64,000 nucleotides of DNA from Furcasterigmium furcatum (Eukaryota; Ascomycota; Sordariomycetes; Glomerellales; Plectosphaerellaceae). The stretch lies in NCBI GenBank assembly GCA_001599815.1, contig BCIA01000004.1, positions 64,862-128,861 on the forward strand. Direction: 5' to 3'. The notes under the pieces are model-generated. The model was not told where the DNA came from and made no database searches. It saw nothing but the letters and a program-made list of their open reading frames with translations. This document shows positions 10,852-21,902 of the stretch, piece by piece. The stretch's first letter is position 1; each line of letters starts with the position of its first letter. The translations under genes were made by a program, and so were the position numbers.

Positions 10852-11987
10852 ATGCCATCTCAAGAGGCCAACCTCGCAGCCGTGGTCCCGGCTACCGCAA
10901 AAGATCTAGTCATACAGGAACGTCAGATCCCAGCGCCTGGATCAGACGAGATCCTCGTCCGCAACCACGCAGTTGGGATCAACCCCGTCGACTGGAAGCG
11001 GCAGATATATGGCTTCAACAACCCCTCGTATCCTTTGGTCCTGGGCTCTGGTGAGTTTTCGATTTCTTTTCAAATCAAATCTCGCACACGTCTCCGGCTT
11101 ACACGCTCCTCGCAGACATCTCTGGCGTGGTTGCCACAGCGGGCTCCTCGGTGACAGGCTTCAAGCCAGGTGACCGGGTCATCAGCTTCCCGCACGGCTT
11201 CGTATCAGGGAACAGCGACAACGGTGGCTACCAGACATATACAGCTTCCTTGGCTCGAACAACTATTCATCTTCCAACCCAATGGGGCTTTGCCGAGGGT
11301 GCCACGATACCCACTGCAGTGGCCACGGCAACCATGGCTCTGTTTGACAACCTCGAGCTTCCCCTGCCGACCGTATCCGTGTCGAAAACTTCATCAACTA
11401 TCGAGAAAGACACCGGGATCCTGATTTGGGGTGGCGCCGCTGGTACGGGATCGATGATGATCCGGATTGCGTCCGCCATGGGTCTCAAGGTCTTCGCGGC
11501 CGCGAGCGCGAGGCACCACCCGCATCTGCGGTCTCTCGGCGCCAGTGTTCTCGTGGACTACAAGTCACCGACCGCCGTGGACGACCTCGTGGCCGTCGCA
11601 AAGGAGTCCGGCGTCCAGATCTCCCTGGCCATCGACGTCGTCGCCGGGGCGCACTCGCTGAAACCTGCCTCCGAGGTGTTGCAAAGAGCAGGTGACCCGG
11701 ATATTACGGGCAAAATTGCGCACACGCTCCCGTGGCCGGAGGCGCTGCCGATCCCCGATGGCATTGAATCAACGACCGTTGCTTCGGAGGAAATCTGGAC
11801 TCGGAGGCGGGACGTGGGTGACTGGCTCTTCGCAGAAGATGGTGCCTTGGTCAACTGGATCGCCCAGGGAGCGATCTCGCCGAGGGCCTATCGTGTTGTC
11901 GGACAGGGAGTTTCGAATTTCCAGCCCGCTTTGACTGAGTTGCAGAAGGGAAGAGTGAGTGGTGAGAAGCTTATCGTCGAGATTTAG
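10852..11987 (+). CDS. Zinc-type alcohol dehydrogenase-like (MDR) reductase, toxD/enoyl-reductase type
   Basis: Exons are 10852-11050 and 11116-11987, with a 65-nt intron, giving 356 aa. It is a medium-chain dehydrogenase/reductase: an N-terminal GroES-like domain (EILVRNHAVGINPVDWK, then GSDISGVV across the splice site and GDRV), and a C-terminal NAD(P)H Rossmann domain with GGAAGTGSMMIRIASAMG near the middle. The cysteine and histidine zinc ligands of true alcohol dehydrogenases are missing, so it is a zinc-free quinone/enoyl reductase type. Relatives include toxD and stand-alone enoyl reductases of secondary metabolism. No polyketide synthase is in the window, so a general detoxifying reductase is just as possible. 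Confidence 0.88.
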
Positions 11988-12465
11988 ACTAGAGTAGGGC
12001 AGGGTATGAGGTTTGGTCGGATGCTAGAGCAGCATGCGGTATATCATGGACTTGTTCATCGGCAGCGCCTCCACCCACGGGAGCGTGTCGAGACTTACAG
12101 ACCGTCATCATCCAAGACGAGAAACAATGCCCAATCTACTTGGGCCGCCAGTAAACTATCGGGTCCCAGAAGCCCAGCTGTATAACTTCCTCTACGCTAT
12201 TGAGGGCCGTTGATCCAGATTTGGCCTGGACGAAGGCGTGCACGCGACCGTACTGGTAACCCTCGGCGCTCTTCGTGTTCACGACTCGGGAACGGCAGAT
12301 CGATGCAAGGATGTCCATTAATGTCAGTTAGGGAAAGTATTAGTTGCTACTCTCGTATACATAGCAGCGCTAAAGAACCTCATCATTGGCCCAGGAATGC
12401 CTCCCGGGGTGCCCCGAACAGCATACCCACTCCTCTCTCGCATTCTCAGCCCTTCCCTGTAGCAT
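11988..12465. other. Intergenic region, convergent 3' ends
   Basis: About 480 bp between two convergent genes. A 60-aa minus-strand frame at 12136-12318 has coding-like composition but no start context or family resemblance. I do not call a gene. Confidence 0.4.
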
Positions 12466-13326
12466 TTAGGCGGGGGAAACGGCCGCAGGGCACTCGTAGC
12501 AGCGCGCATCGTAGAAAAGGTCGGAGGTAGCGACGGGGATGCTGGCGTTGACATCCTTGACGGCGACGTTGTACTTGTAGCAGCGCTTGCCGTTGGTGTT
12601 GTAGCGGACGGCCTTGCACTCAGCGTCGCTCTTGCAGGAGGCGAGGCACTCGGCCTTGGTGTTGAGGACGGTGTTGCTGTAGGAAGTGGGCTCGGTCACG
12701 TCGTCGGTGATGCCGCTCTGGCCGCAGACGGTGCCGGAGGTGTTCTCGAAGCCGCAAGCGCGGTCGAAGTAGTGGAAGGTCATGGGAGACTTGACGGTGT
12801 AGAGCTTCATGTCGGAGACGGTGTTGGTGTAGAAGTAGCAGGTCTTGAACTGGGTGTCGAAGCTGACGGCCTTGCAGCCACCACGGCAGGCGTCGAGGCA
12901 GTTCTTCATGTTGCCCTCTGCCTGGGACTTCTTGTACGAGGGAGCATTGCCGCTGACGAAGCCGGTAGCACCGCAAGTCTTCTCCCTGGCCTCGAAGGTG
13001 CAGGCGCGGTCGAAGTAGTGGAAGGACATGGGCGAAGAGACCTGGTAGAGCTTCATGTCGGAGACGGTGTTGGTGTAGAGGTAGCAGGTCTTGAACTGGG
13101 TGTCGAAGCTGATGGCCTTGCATCCGCCAGTACAGGCTTCAAGACATTTCTCGATGGTGCCCTCGGCCTGGGACTTCTTGAACCAAGGGGCGTTACCGCC
13201 GACGAAGCCGGTGGCACCGCAGGAGACAGAGGCGGGAATCTCGTTGAGGGTGCAAGACTGGCTGGCGCAGCCGAGGGCACTCGTGAGGGCCACGAAGGTG
13301 GCGGTGAGGATGGCGGAAGAGCGCAT
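12466..13326 (-). CDS. Secreted cysteine-rich protein with repeated PAN/apple-like modules
   Basis: A single-exon gene of 286 aa. Residues 1-22 form a signal peptide (MRSSAILTATFVALTSALGCAS). Two nearly identical modules of about 85-90 residues follow, each with CGATGFV, GNAP, FKKSQAEG or YKKSQAEG, C-LEAC/C-LDAC, GGCKA, SFDTQFKTCY, YTNTVSDMKLY and FHYFDRAC. A third, diverged module carries CGQSG, CLASCKSDAECKAVRYN and CYKY. The cysteine pattern and the CxxxC...C-x-FD...KTCYLY arrangement resemble PAN/apple domains, which bind protein or carbohydrate. The protein is probably secreted, or cell-wall associated, with several disulfides. The near identity of modules 1 and 2 points to a recent duplication. 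No enzyme motif is seen. Confidence 0.82.
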   Translation of the reverse strand: MRSSAILTATFVALTSALGCASQSCTLNEIPASVSCGATGFVGGNAPWFKKSQAEGTIEKCLEACTGGCKAISFDTQFKTCYLYTNTVSDMKLYQVSSPMSFHYFDRACTFEAREKTCGATGFVSGNAPSYKKSQAEGNMKNCLDACRGGCKAVSFDTQFKTCYFYTNTVSDMKLYTVKSPMTFHYFDRACGFENTSGTVCGQSGITDDVTEPTSYSNTVLNTKAECLASCKSDAECKAVRYNTNGKRCYKYNVAVKDVNASIPVATSDLFYDARCYECPAAVSPA

Positions 13327-15074
13327 GGTGACAGGTGTCTAGGACAGATAGGAGCTTGAAGGGTATTAAAAATGGTAGTAGAGTTGAAGGTGCTGTTGTT
13401 GGGTGAGGAGTCCAACCCGACAACTGGTGAGGGTCATGACGACGGTTTATGTAGAAATCACAACATCAGTTGACGTTCTCTTGTCAGGCCTCCACGCACT
13501 CAACACTCGAAGCGCTGGGACGAGCAAAGGCAGAGCTGAAGGTGCTGCGCAAAGCTGAGAATTGAATTATTGATCACTTGTTCAATAGTTTCGTTTCAAC
13601 GCCTTGTTCACCACATTAGTGCTGTTTGCTTCTCCGTCGATGGACTCCCTACGTCGGGGCCCGCGCCGTTCGAATCGCTTATTTTACCCAACCGAAGCGC
13701 CGGAGCTCGGGAAATAAGACCACAACCTCGGACGTGCCTGAGTACGGACACGCCACGCGGCAGCCACAGTCCTCAATTGGGACTGATTTTGGAGCGGGCA
13801 GTCTTGGCAGCCTCATTCTTTTCCGAGAAAGGGAACACCATCGCCCCTGATCCAAAGCTGGAGCGTCTCACGGCCTCATGTCTCCCACGTGTTTGGCTGT
13901 GAATGCGATTCCCAGCCAGCCACAATGTGCTTTGGGACACAAAGCCCGAGCGATTGGGTTCCGTCGCGCGGGGCGCAGGAGACGGGAGTTGCCCGGCGGG
14001 ACAGGGATCCTTGCCCCAGGACAGCTCACGATGTCAAGACCATGGCAATACCACGGATTTGGTACGTAGGGAGCAAGCGCCCCGAGTTCAGCTGAGCTCC
14101 CGCCAAGGACCCAGGGCTGGCGAGGCCCGACGGCCGAGTGATCCCGGCCGATATCAACCATTCAGAGCCAGGCTTCACTTCTCCCTCACCTTAGTGCTCA
14201 CTCAACTCTCTGGGTCCGCTGGTCTCTGCGATGACCAGGCCGCCGCTGCGAAGCGAGGAGTCGGTTAAGCACAAACGTCAAGTGCCGTCCAAACAACCGG
14301 GACCATTCTGAACCCCGACGCACGCTGTGGCCATCCCCACCAGGGGAGGTAGGGGCGAAATGTTGTCCCGATGAGGAAACAATTGCTGGCAATGGTTAGA
14401 TCGATCTTTCTGAGCAGGTGGTCACGGGTCGCTTTCGAAGTAACCATGCCGACCCGACTTTGGATCAAGCCTCGGAAGATCGAGATGGTGTCTCTCTTCA
14501 CTTGATGAAATCAAGTTTTCACTTGCTGAACTGGAGATTATTCTGAAAGCCGCTCTGTCGACTTCCAGCGGGTCCAAGGAGTAATAATCCGGACGGCAAG
14601 GGAGCTAGAGAGAGTCTTCCGCTGTCGGTACGGCGTGGTTGCCTGGCCCGTGGAGGACACGAGCACCGCCGCAGAGATGGAGTTAGCCAGCAGGAATCTG
14701 GAGCCGGCAACGGGGCTTGGGGTGGCCTGTGTCTTCGTGCAGATGGTCAGGGTGCAGCCTCGCTTGGGACGGGTACATCACCGCCTTGCTGGTGCGAACC
14801 GGGGAAAAGGGTGCCCTTTCCGGGCTGGGCCACTACTGTGGCACCGGTTGTGGCACTAATCATGGCGAGCCCAGTGCTATACCAGGCTGCTCTAGTGCCG
14901 GACTGTTACATTTGTCCGTTCCCATCCAACTTCGTACATGATTCCTGAACATTCCGCCCATGTTTTAAACGCTGTCATGCCATCTATCGAATCCCAACTC
15001 ATGGCTTCTGCCCGTAAACGACGTAACTAACACATCCGCGTTAGTTAAAGCCCGCAGTACTCGGGATGCACGAC
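13327..15074. other. Long intergenic region with a dispersed repeat copy
   Basis: About 1.75 kb with many short frames, none of them recognised. It holds one copy of a dispersed repeat at 14467-14536. Otherwise I see nothing that supports a gene. Confidence 0.4.
14467..14536 (-). repeat. Degenerate dispersed repeat, copy A
   Basis: About 70 bp that aligns end to end, with scattered substitutions, to 38965-39035: both begin AAGCCTCGGA, have ATTGAGATGG or ATCGAGATGG, a CTTCAC string, and end CTTGCTGAACTGGAG or CTTGCTGGACTGGAG. On the opposite strand, the same core occurs twice in tandem at 41883-42150. Probably a remnant of a short mobile element. Confidence 0.6.
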
Positions 15075-16512
15075 TTACAAGGTCAGATAAGCGTGCAGCT
15101 TCGCGCTCTTCAGCTCCTTGCGAACGAGCGACAGCAACACGATTACCTCCTCCTGTTTCCACCCCAGGACATCACGGAACAACCGCAAGGTGAACGCCTC
15201 GAGGCCGTCGAGGACCTGTGCTAGGTTGCACAGCCCGATCTCCTTGAGCTCGGGATCCTTGGGCCACGTGCCGATCGGGATCTTGATCTTTTGCGACTGC
15301 ACATCCTTGAACCCGGCATCTTTCACCCAGCCCTCTAGGTTCGGGCCGGGGGCCGGGTTGCGCCCGATCCTCTTTGAGGCGTCCATCAGGGCGTTCATCC
15401 ATTTCCTCATACTGTGCTCTTCTGTGACGGTGTCGTCGTCGCATTTGTATTCGAGGTCGAAGTCCTGGTACTCGACCCAGCCTCCAGGGTTGAGGTTGCT
15501 GCATTGGTCAGCTCTCTGTATCCAGCGGTGGGCGCACAAGGCCTTTTCCTTACTCAAAGGCATTCTTCACAAACTTCGGCCAGTCCAGGATGCAGGCCGC
15601 CAAGTAGCGAGAAAAGATGAAGTCAAACTTGTTCTCGTGGATCCAAGGGCTCTCCACGTCGTCGACTTCGAATCTGACATTCGGAGGGACCCTGTCTCGA
15701 GTTAGCAGGGAGCACGAGGCATGCCGATGCATAAGGCACCTCACCAGTTGGATTGGATCGGGCTCAAGTCGTTGCCGAGAACCTGGTGTTGTCAGCACCG
15801 CGTCTTGCGAAACCAAGCCGGTGGGAGTCATCTACCTCTGCGTTGGGGACAGTCTCGCCGAATTCAATGGCCCCTGCGGCAGTGAGTAAGGTGGCAGCCC
15901 AGGGAGGGCACGAGATGGACTCACATATGCCAGTCCCTGTTCCGAGATCAAGAACTCGATGAATCTTGTCCTCTTTGATAGGCGCGAGGTACAATTTGTC
16001 CCCGAGCGACTTGATCATGATGTAATGCGACAGGTCGAGCCGGTCAAGTTCAGCCTAGGCGCATCAGTACGTCGCGAGCCAAAACCACGGGCATCGATCT
16101 ATCTTCTCACGTCGTCATTTGGTAGTGGATACGCTTCACTCAAACGGTTAGCGATGCCTCGGATCTGGGGAGCGCGGGGGCCCTGAATGGCTTCCCGTCG
16201 CGGAATGAGTGCGTACATCCTGATCGAAACGCGTGATACCGGCGGCCGTTCTCGATAGGGTAGTTGAGCACGCTCGATGTCAGAGATGCCGTCAAAGACG
16301 AGCTGAAGGCGGGTCAGCATGGAAGTGGTCTTCCGTCTCCTCGTGGTAGCGGCGCGCGTACAGTTGCTCGTCCACGGAGGTGCCATCGTCGTCCAGCTGC
16401 GAGGTCGCGCGGCTCGGTCAGTCCCCCGAACTCTCATCCTCGTCCCCGGACGGGGGGGGGTACTCACGCCCACGGCAGGGTCGGCCTCTACACGTCCATC
16501 GCCCTCCATCAT
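15075..16512 (-). CDS. LaeA-like SAM-dependent methyltransferase
   Basis: Nine exons on the minus strand: 16512-16468, 16396-16362, 16302-16217, 16133-16111, 16054-15925, 15873-15836, 15782-15745, 15691-15554 and 15498-15075, giving 318 aa. All introns are short GT-AG with branch sites such as CTGAC and CTAAC. The reassembled protein has the order typical of LaeA-like and UMTA proteins: a short acidic N terminus, SSVLNYPIENGRRYHAF, then YPLPNDD, ELDRLDLSH, the SAM motif I VLDLGTGTGIWAIEFG (about residues 97-112), GNDLSPIQSNW, FEVDD, FDFIFSRYL, and LNPGGWVEYQDFD. It probably acts in the nucleus or cytosol as a methyltransferase. The gene is divergent from a P450. Many such proteins tailor metabolites rather than act as global regulators, so the role remains open. 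Confidence 0.88.
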
Positions 16513-17063
16513 GGCATCGGTTCGTCGCGATCCTGGAGTCGTCGTCGCGTCGTCGTCGTCGTCGCCGCCGTCGTCGGTTGTGGATTGAAGGTGAGGGGAA
16601 GCGAAGCGACGCCGAGATTTGGCTGAAAGGCGACATGGGGTCTAGGCCATTTACATATCAGAGTCCGGCAGCTGGCCCTTCCCGGATGGTCGGATAGCGC
16701 GCACTCAGGACGCCAACATGCCGTGCGGCGTGCCAATCAGGTCGCCCCGTTGGGCCCAAGTCTCCAGTCTGAAGGAGGACTCCCCTGTCCATCCGCCGAG
16801 CCATTCCTTGCCCGGACACGTGCGCTCCGTGTCAACGGGGGACCCTGGGCCCACTTTCCGGCGGTCCCTGACGAACCGCAGCAGAGACGATGATGATGCC
16901 TCCTGCGACTTGCAGGTGAGTGGTCTGGGACGATTTCGGTGGGTTTCCTCGACTTGTTCCCCGGGGGATCCCCCCTTTTTGCGCATCCCGTCGCCGTTCG
17001 CTGGACAGGACACCTCCTCTCCCTCAATCCCGTCTTCCATCGTGAACCGTTCCATTTCCAACC
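16513..17063. promoter_or_regulatory. Shared divergent promoter, methyltransferase / P450
   Basis: The 551 bp between the start codons of the minus-strand methyltransferase and the plus-strand P450 hold both promoters. They include a GTC-rich triplet run at 16538-16576. A C/T-rich tract ends just before the P450 start. Co-expression is plausible but not shown. Confidence 0.5.
16538..16576 (+). repeat. Imperfect GTC/GCC trinucleotide run
   Basis: About 39 bp of GTC units with two interruptions, within 65 bp upstream of the methyltransferase start. Only a simple-sequence repeat; it may vary in length between strains. Confidence 0.6.
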
Positions 17064-18938
17064 ATGTCTGAATGGTTGGTCGAACGCGCGACTGGAGCCC
17101 TCGCCGGCCTCCAGTCCACCATCAGGCTCGCGGACACAACCCCCCGAGCGCTCATTGGGTGTGCCGTGGCTGCCACAACGGCCTACGTCGTTGGCTCGGT
17201 GAGTGCCAATCCATCCATCCATCCCGACACCCATTCATTGGCAGGTCTCTCGGTCCCAGACCCTCGGGACCGCCGCAAACAATCGACTTCTTTGTTCTAG
17301 CACCCGCTGACTGGAAGAGCCAAGGCCATCCAAAACCTCCTCTTCTCGCCCATCCCGCGCCCCGTGCCCGGGCCATTCCTGGCGAAGCTCACCAGCAAAT
17401 GGATGCTCTGGGTCGAGATGTCGGGCGCCCGCGCCACCACCATCAACGCGCTGCACGACAAGTACGGCCCCGTGGTCCAGCTGGGGCCGAATGAGGTCTC
17501 GTTCAACGACGTCAATTGCGTCAAGGCCATCTACGGCTCGACCACGACATGTGTCAAGTCCCCTGTGTATGACAGCTTTGGCAGGACCGGCATGTTCCAG
17601 ATGCAGGATCCCGTCCAGCACCGTGAGAGGCAGAAGCGGGTGGGTTGATTGATTCTATTCTGGAGCCGTAGCCCGTGCCGAGCCGCCCCGACTGACCCTG
17701 GCGCAGATCGCACACATCTTTGCTCCACGTTCCCTGCTGGAAATGGAGCCTCTGATCCAGAACGTGACCCGCCAGCTCGTCGACGCGCTGAAGAAGAGAG
17801 TCGGCCAGGCTGTCGATTCGCTGCACTGGACGCGCATGACCGCGCTCGACAACTCCGGCGAAATTCTTCTGGGCAAGTCCTTCGATGCGCTCAAGGGCGA
17901 CGGCGAGCTGCCCTTGTACGTCCACCATCTCGACAACGCCTACCTCGCCTTGGCGCTCTACGCGAACTTCCCCCTGCTGTACAAGTTCCTCGAATGTCTT
18001 CCTATTGCGGGACTCCAGCTCTTCCTCAACTCGAAGGAATATGTCTATGAGGTACGCGCCTGGGAGCAAGACTTATTTCCTCGGTCAGAGACAGCCGACT
18101 GACGTGGGTGTCCCCCCTTCCAGTACGGCGAGAACGCGATGCAGGAATGCATCAAGAGATTCGGCCGCGACTCAAGCCACAAGTCCATCATCACCAGGAT
18201 GATCTCGGGCGACCCAGACAACGGCATCGAGCCCTTGTCCGACGACATCATCAGCCTCGAGGTCTCCAACGCCGTCTTCGCTGCCACCGACACCAGCGGA
18301 AATGCCATGAGCTACGCCCTGTACCGCATGGCCAGCCACCCAGACTGGCAGACCAAACTGCGCGCCGAGATTCGCGCCGCCGGGGCCAGGGAAGCCAACT
18401 ACTCGTTCCAGCTCCTCCAGTCTCTCCCCATCCTCCATGGCGTCATGAACGAAACCCTCAGGCTTCACCCTCCGGCTCCTGCGAGTCTTTCCAGGATCAC
18501 GACCGGGAAAGGGTGCGAAATCGGAGGTCTTTTCTTCCCCGGAAAGGTAAGAGAGCACCCAGACTCGCGGATGCGACTCACGCTGACGTTCTCCTCCAGA
18601 CGCTTGTGTCGATGCAGGCACTGACGACGAACCGCCATCCCGACTACTTCAGCGATCCCGAGACGTTCGACCCCACCCGCTGGGTCTCCAAAGGCCAGAT
18701 CACGGCCGGATCTGCCGAGCAGCATGAGATGTTCTTCTCTTGGGGCAAGGGAACCCGGGCGTGCATCGGCCAGCACATGGCGATCATGGAGCTCAAGATC
18801 CTTCTTGCTCAGGTTCTGGACGAGTTCGAGGTGGAGCTGGAAAGCTTGAAGACGCACGAGGATATGGAAACGACCGACCACTTCACCCTGATACCCAAGG
18901 GTGGCCGGTGTGGCCTCATCTTCAACAAAGCGCCTTGA
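17064..18938 (+). CDS. Cytochrome P450 monooxygenase
   Basis: Exons are 17064-17198, 17301-17639, 17707-18051, 18124-18546 and 18600-18938, giving 526 aa, the usual length. An N-terminal membrane anchor lies at about residues 28-45 (IGCAVAATTAYVVGS), followed by the proline-rich hinge PIPRPVPGP. The oxygen-binding helix I has AATDTSG (residues 326-332), the K-helix has ETLR (383-386), the PERF-like motif is FDPTRW, and the heme loop is FSWGKGTRACIG with ligand Cys468. All key residues are present, so the enzyme should be active at the ER membrane. The fold resembles the pisatin demethylase/benzoate hydroxylase-like fungal clans. Its substrate is unknown; the divergent methyltransferase is the only metabolic neighbour. 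Confidence 0.93.
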
Positions 18939-20231
18939 AGGGGGCATTGCAGGTGTCATGTCTTCTCGAAGCCTTGCGGCGAGTATGTCAGTGGTTGGGG
19001 TTGAACCCATCACCAGCCTTTCTTCATTGAGCGAAATTGACGAACTCTTGACCTTGTCGGAACACCCGGCCATCCCCTGGAAGCTGAGAATGAATGATCA
19101 CCAAGTCCGTGCCGTGGGGAGATCGATCTCAGAGACGCTCTTGCTGGGAACCGCTTGGCGGGTCCGTTTGGTGGTGGTGCGGTCGTCGTGCTCAAGATGT
19201 ATCCGTGGGTTAAGTGGGAGAAGAGACGTCCGACTCGCTCTGCTGTCGAGGCACCCTTGCAGAATTTCTGCTGCCAACTCTTCCACAAGTCGGTGCTAAA
19301 TCTGGCTTCCAGCTTGCGCTCCTAGTGACCCCAGCGTTAGAAGCCAAGCCTCTCGTCGTCGTCCTGGCTGTAGTCATCCACGCCTGGGCTGGGTCCTGTG
19401 CATGCTGATGCAAGCACGTTCGATGACCGGCGATCTCATGGTTCTCATCATAGAGAGGGCGAGATGTCCGCCTGTGGGACGAATGTGGCGATGAGGCGCG
19501 GGTGATGGTGTCGAGTGGATAAAGAGGTAGACGAAGAAGGGTGGGAGAAAGTGGACGGACGAGGAAGAAAACCATGTCCCCATCAGAGTCTTGCCGAGGA
19601 GGTGTCAGGAGGAGGGAGCGCACGTGGACGTGGTGAAAAGGGTTAGCGGCTCTCCGCCCCAGTGCCTCAGTCCTAGTTGAAACTGATGACATTCCGACGG
19701 CCATGAGTTTCTCGTCCAGATGGGATGCTCCTAGGTTGTCGGGGTGCAACACCAAACAACCACGGCCGGCTTTCGGACGATTTTTTGGCGATCAACACAG
19801 GGGCTTTGATCAACACACGCCGCTATGACCTCTGCCGCTCAGACCCTTGAAAAGGAGCTACGCTGGGCGAACCATTAGCAACGCCGGAAGCCAGCGCCAA
19901 GCAGCGGATCCCAGGACGAGTAGTGCCTGTGCACCGTTGCTAGACCCTGACGACGTCCTCCGAATCATGACTCGGGATGAGCCAAACGCTGCTTGTTGGT
20001 GCGCGACGCGGGGCAGAGCGGATTCTTGCCGGCTGTGGCTTCAACCTAGCTCTCAGCACCAGTGGACCACTCCTTTGGGAGAGCCCGGTTTATAAGGTGA
20101 TGTTCGTCCCGAATTGCGAGAGACCTGGAGCCTCCGCGGCCATGTTCTTGACCAAGCTTCCGGCACTTCCTGCCTCCTTGCCGCGCACATTGATCCTTAC
20201 GTTCGGTTCAACGCCTTCCGACGTCTGAGCC
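18939..20231. other. Intergenic region, P450 to CFEM receptor
   Basis: About 1.3 kb; no gene recognised. A 181-aa minus-strand frame (19210-19755) is low in complexity and resembles no family. A TTTATAAGG string near 20088-20096 could serve the receptor gene. Confidence 0.4.
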
Positions 20232-21902
20232 ATGGTCCCCTCACGAGTTGGCTGGCTCGTTCTGGCCTTGGGCGTGTCAGCAGCAGCAGCACAGAGCACC
20301 ACGGAGCTCCTCGCCTCTGCACCAAACTGCTCTGTGAGTGGCCCTGCGACGATGGCGCCCGTGCGATGTTCGACTCGAACTCGGAGAGCCCATCACGTTC
20401 ACCAGTGCAACACATAATGACCCCCAATATAGCTCCCATGCGTATTCGACAATGTCCAGGCCGCAGGGTGCAGTCTGTTTGACTTAGGCAAACTGGAGTC
20501 ATGTGCCTGTCCCAACATCGAACTGCAGTCCAGTCTGTCGGCATGCGTCCAAAGATCGTGCCCCTACAACGACCAGATCAGTATGCAACCCTGCCGAATC
20601 AGCATCATTTTCATTCTGACCGTTCCTCCAGAAGCAGCAGGCGTCCTCAACGAGCTTTGCAGCTCCTACCCCCAGGAATCCCGACAGCACGAAGTCAAGG
20701 TCGCCGCGATCGTTTGTCTAGTATTGACCCTATTCATCGTTGGTCTTCGGTCGATTGCTCGCTTCACAGTAACCAGCCGGCTCTGGTGGGATGACTGGAC
20801 AATTCTGACGGCCACAGTAAGAGCTCCCCCCTTCCCCCTGGCAGCGGAAAAGCCCCCTGTCTAACAGGCAACATAGATTCTTCTCGTCGCCATGTGTAGC
20901 ATCAAAGTATCCAGTACGATCTCGAAAATCTAAGCAAAGGGAACGAACCAAAACAAGGCTAATGGGGTATTCTACAGGCGCAGAACTGGGCTTCGGCCTG
21001 CACTACTGGAACGTCAATCCAGGGAAAGCTCCAAAGATTCTGCAGGTAAGTCACTTATCGTCCAACATCGGCAGGCGAGGAGCGACTAATGAACCCCGGA
21101 AGATGTTCTACGCGACGCAAATGCTCTACATCCTCATTCAGGTGTCTGCAAAGGTTTCGATTCTAATGCTGTTCTCACGCATTTTCAGCGCTCGCTGGTT
21201 CACCCTGACCGTCCGATGGTGTGTTGGATTCCTTGTCGCACATGGACTGCTTTTCCTCTTCCTTATCGTCTTCCAATGTATTCCCGTCGAGGGGATCTGG
21301 AACAAGTCGATTTCAGCGAAGTGCCTCGATATCACGGCGATTGGCTGGGCTGGCGCTGTCTTCAGCATTGTCGAGGATCTCGTGATTCTGGTCCTCCCGA
21401 TCCCGGAACTTTTGAAACTGCAGCTGTCGCTTCAGAAGAAGATCGCTGTTTTCCTCATGTTCAGCGTTGGTTCTTTGTGAGTAATTGCCCTGCCGCTCCT
21501 GCGTACATATCAACTGACCACATTGCTTTCTGCCAGCGCCTGCGTCACCAGCATGGTGCGCCTCAAGTATATGGTCACCTTCGCCAACAGCATGGATGCT
21601 ACATGTATGTTCGGATCTCCCCCTCTCTGCGCCCGAAGTTTAACGATTCCAAAACAGGGGATAATGTCGATATCGTGATATGGTCAATCATCGAAGAAGC
21701 CTGCGCCATCATATGTGGCAGTTTACCAGCTCTCCGGCCCCTCCTCCAAAAGATTCCCGGGCTCTTTACGGCAGTCAACCCTTCCGCCGTGTGTGAGCTC
21801 GAGCCAGTAAGTGGGAATTCTGAGGGTGGCGAGAAGATCTCAAAACGACGTTCCGAGCTCCTCGGCCAGGGTGGATTCCAGCAACTACACAACTCGGCAT
21901 GA
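20232..21902 (+). CDS. CFEM-domain seven-transmembrane protein (Pth11-like receptor)
   Basis: Exons are 20232-20333, 20433-20580, 20632-20816, 20877-20913, 20978-21045, 21103-21476, 21537-21604 and 21658-21902, giving 408 aa. The protein has a signal peptide (residues 1-20, ending AAAAQ), a CFEM domain at about residues 21-95 with all eight cysteines (PNC, LPC, AGC, SCAC, SAC, RSC, ELC), then a seven-helix rhodopsin-like region (VAAIVCLVLTLFIVGLRS, WWDDWTIL, FQCIPVEGIWNKS, GWAGAVFSIVEDLVILVLPI, VTSMVRL, WSIIEEACAIICGSLPALRPL). This is the layout of Pth11-type receptors, which in plant pathogens sense surfaces or ligands at the plasma membrane. The cytosolic C terminus is short and basic. The intron structure is typical of the family. 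Confidence 0.92.

Noticed and set aside
12772..13359. 195-aa plus-strand open frame with repeats
   Set aside because: Antisense to the PAN-like secreted gene; its repeats mirror the duplicated modules.
19210..19755. 181-aa minus-strand frame between P450 and receptor
   Set aside because: Low-complexity Ser/Arg/Thr-rich sequence with no motifs and no supporting splice sites.
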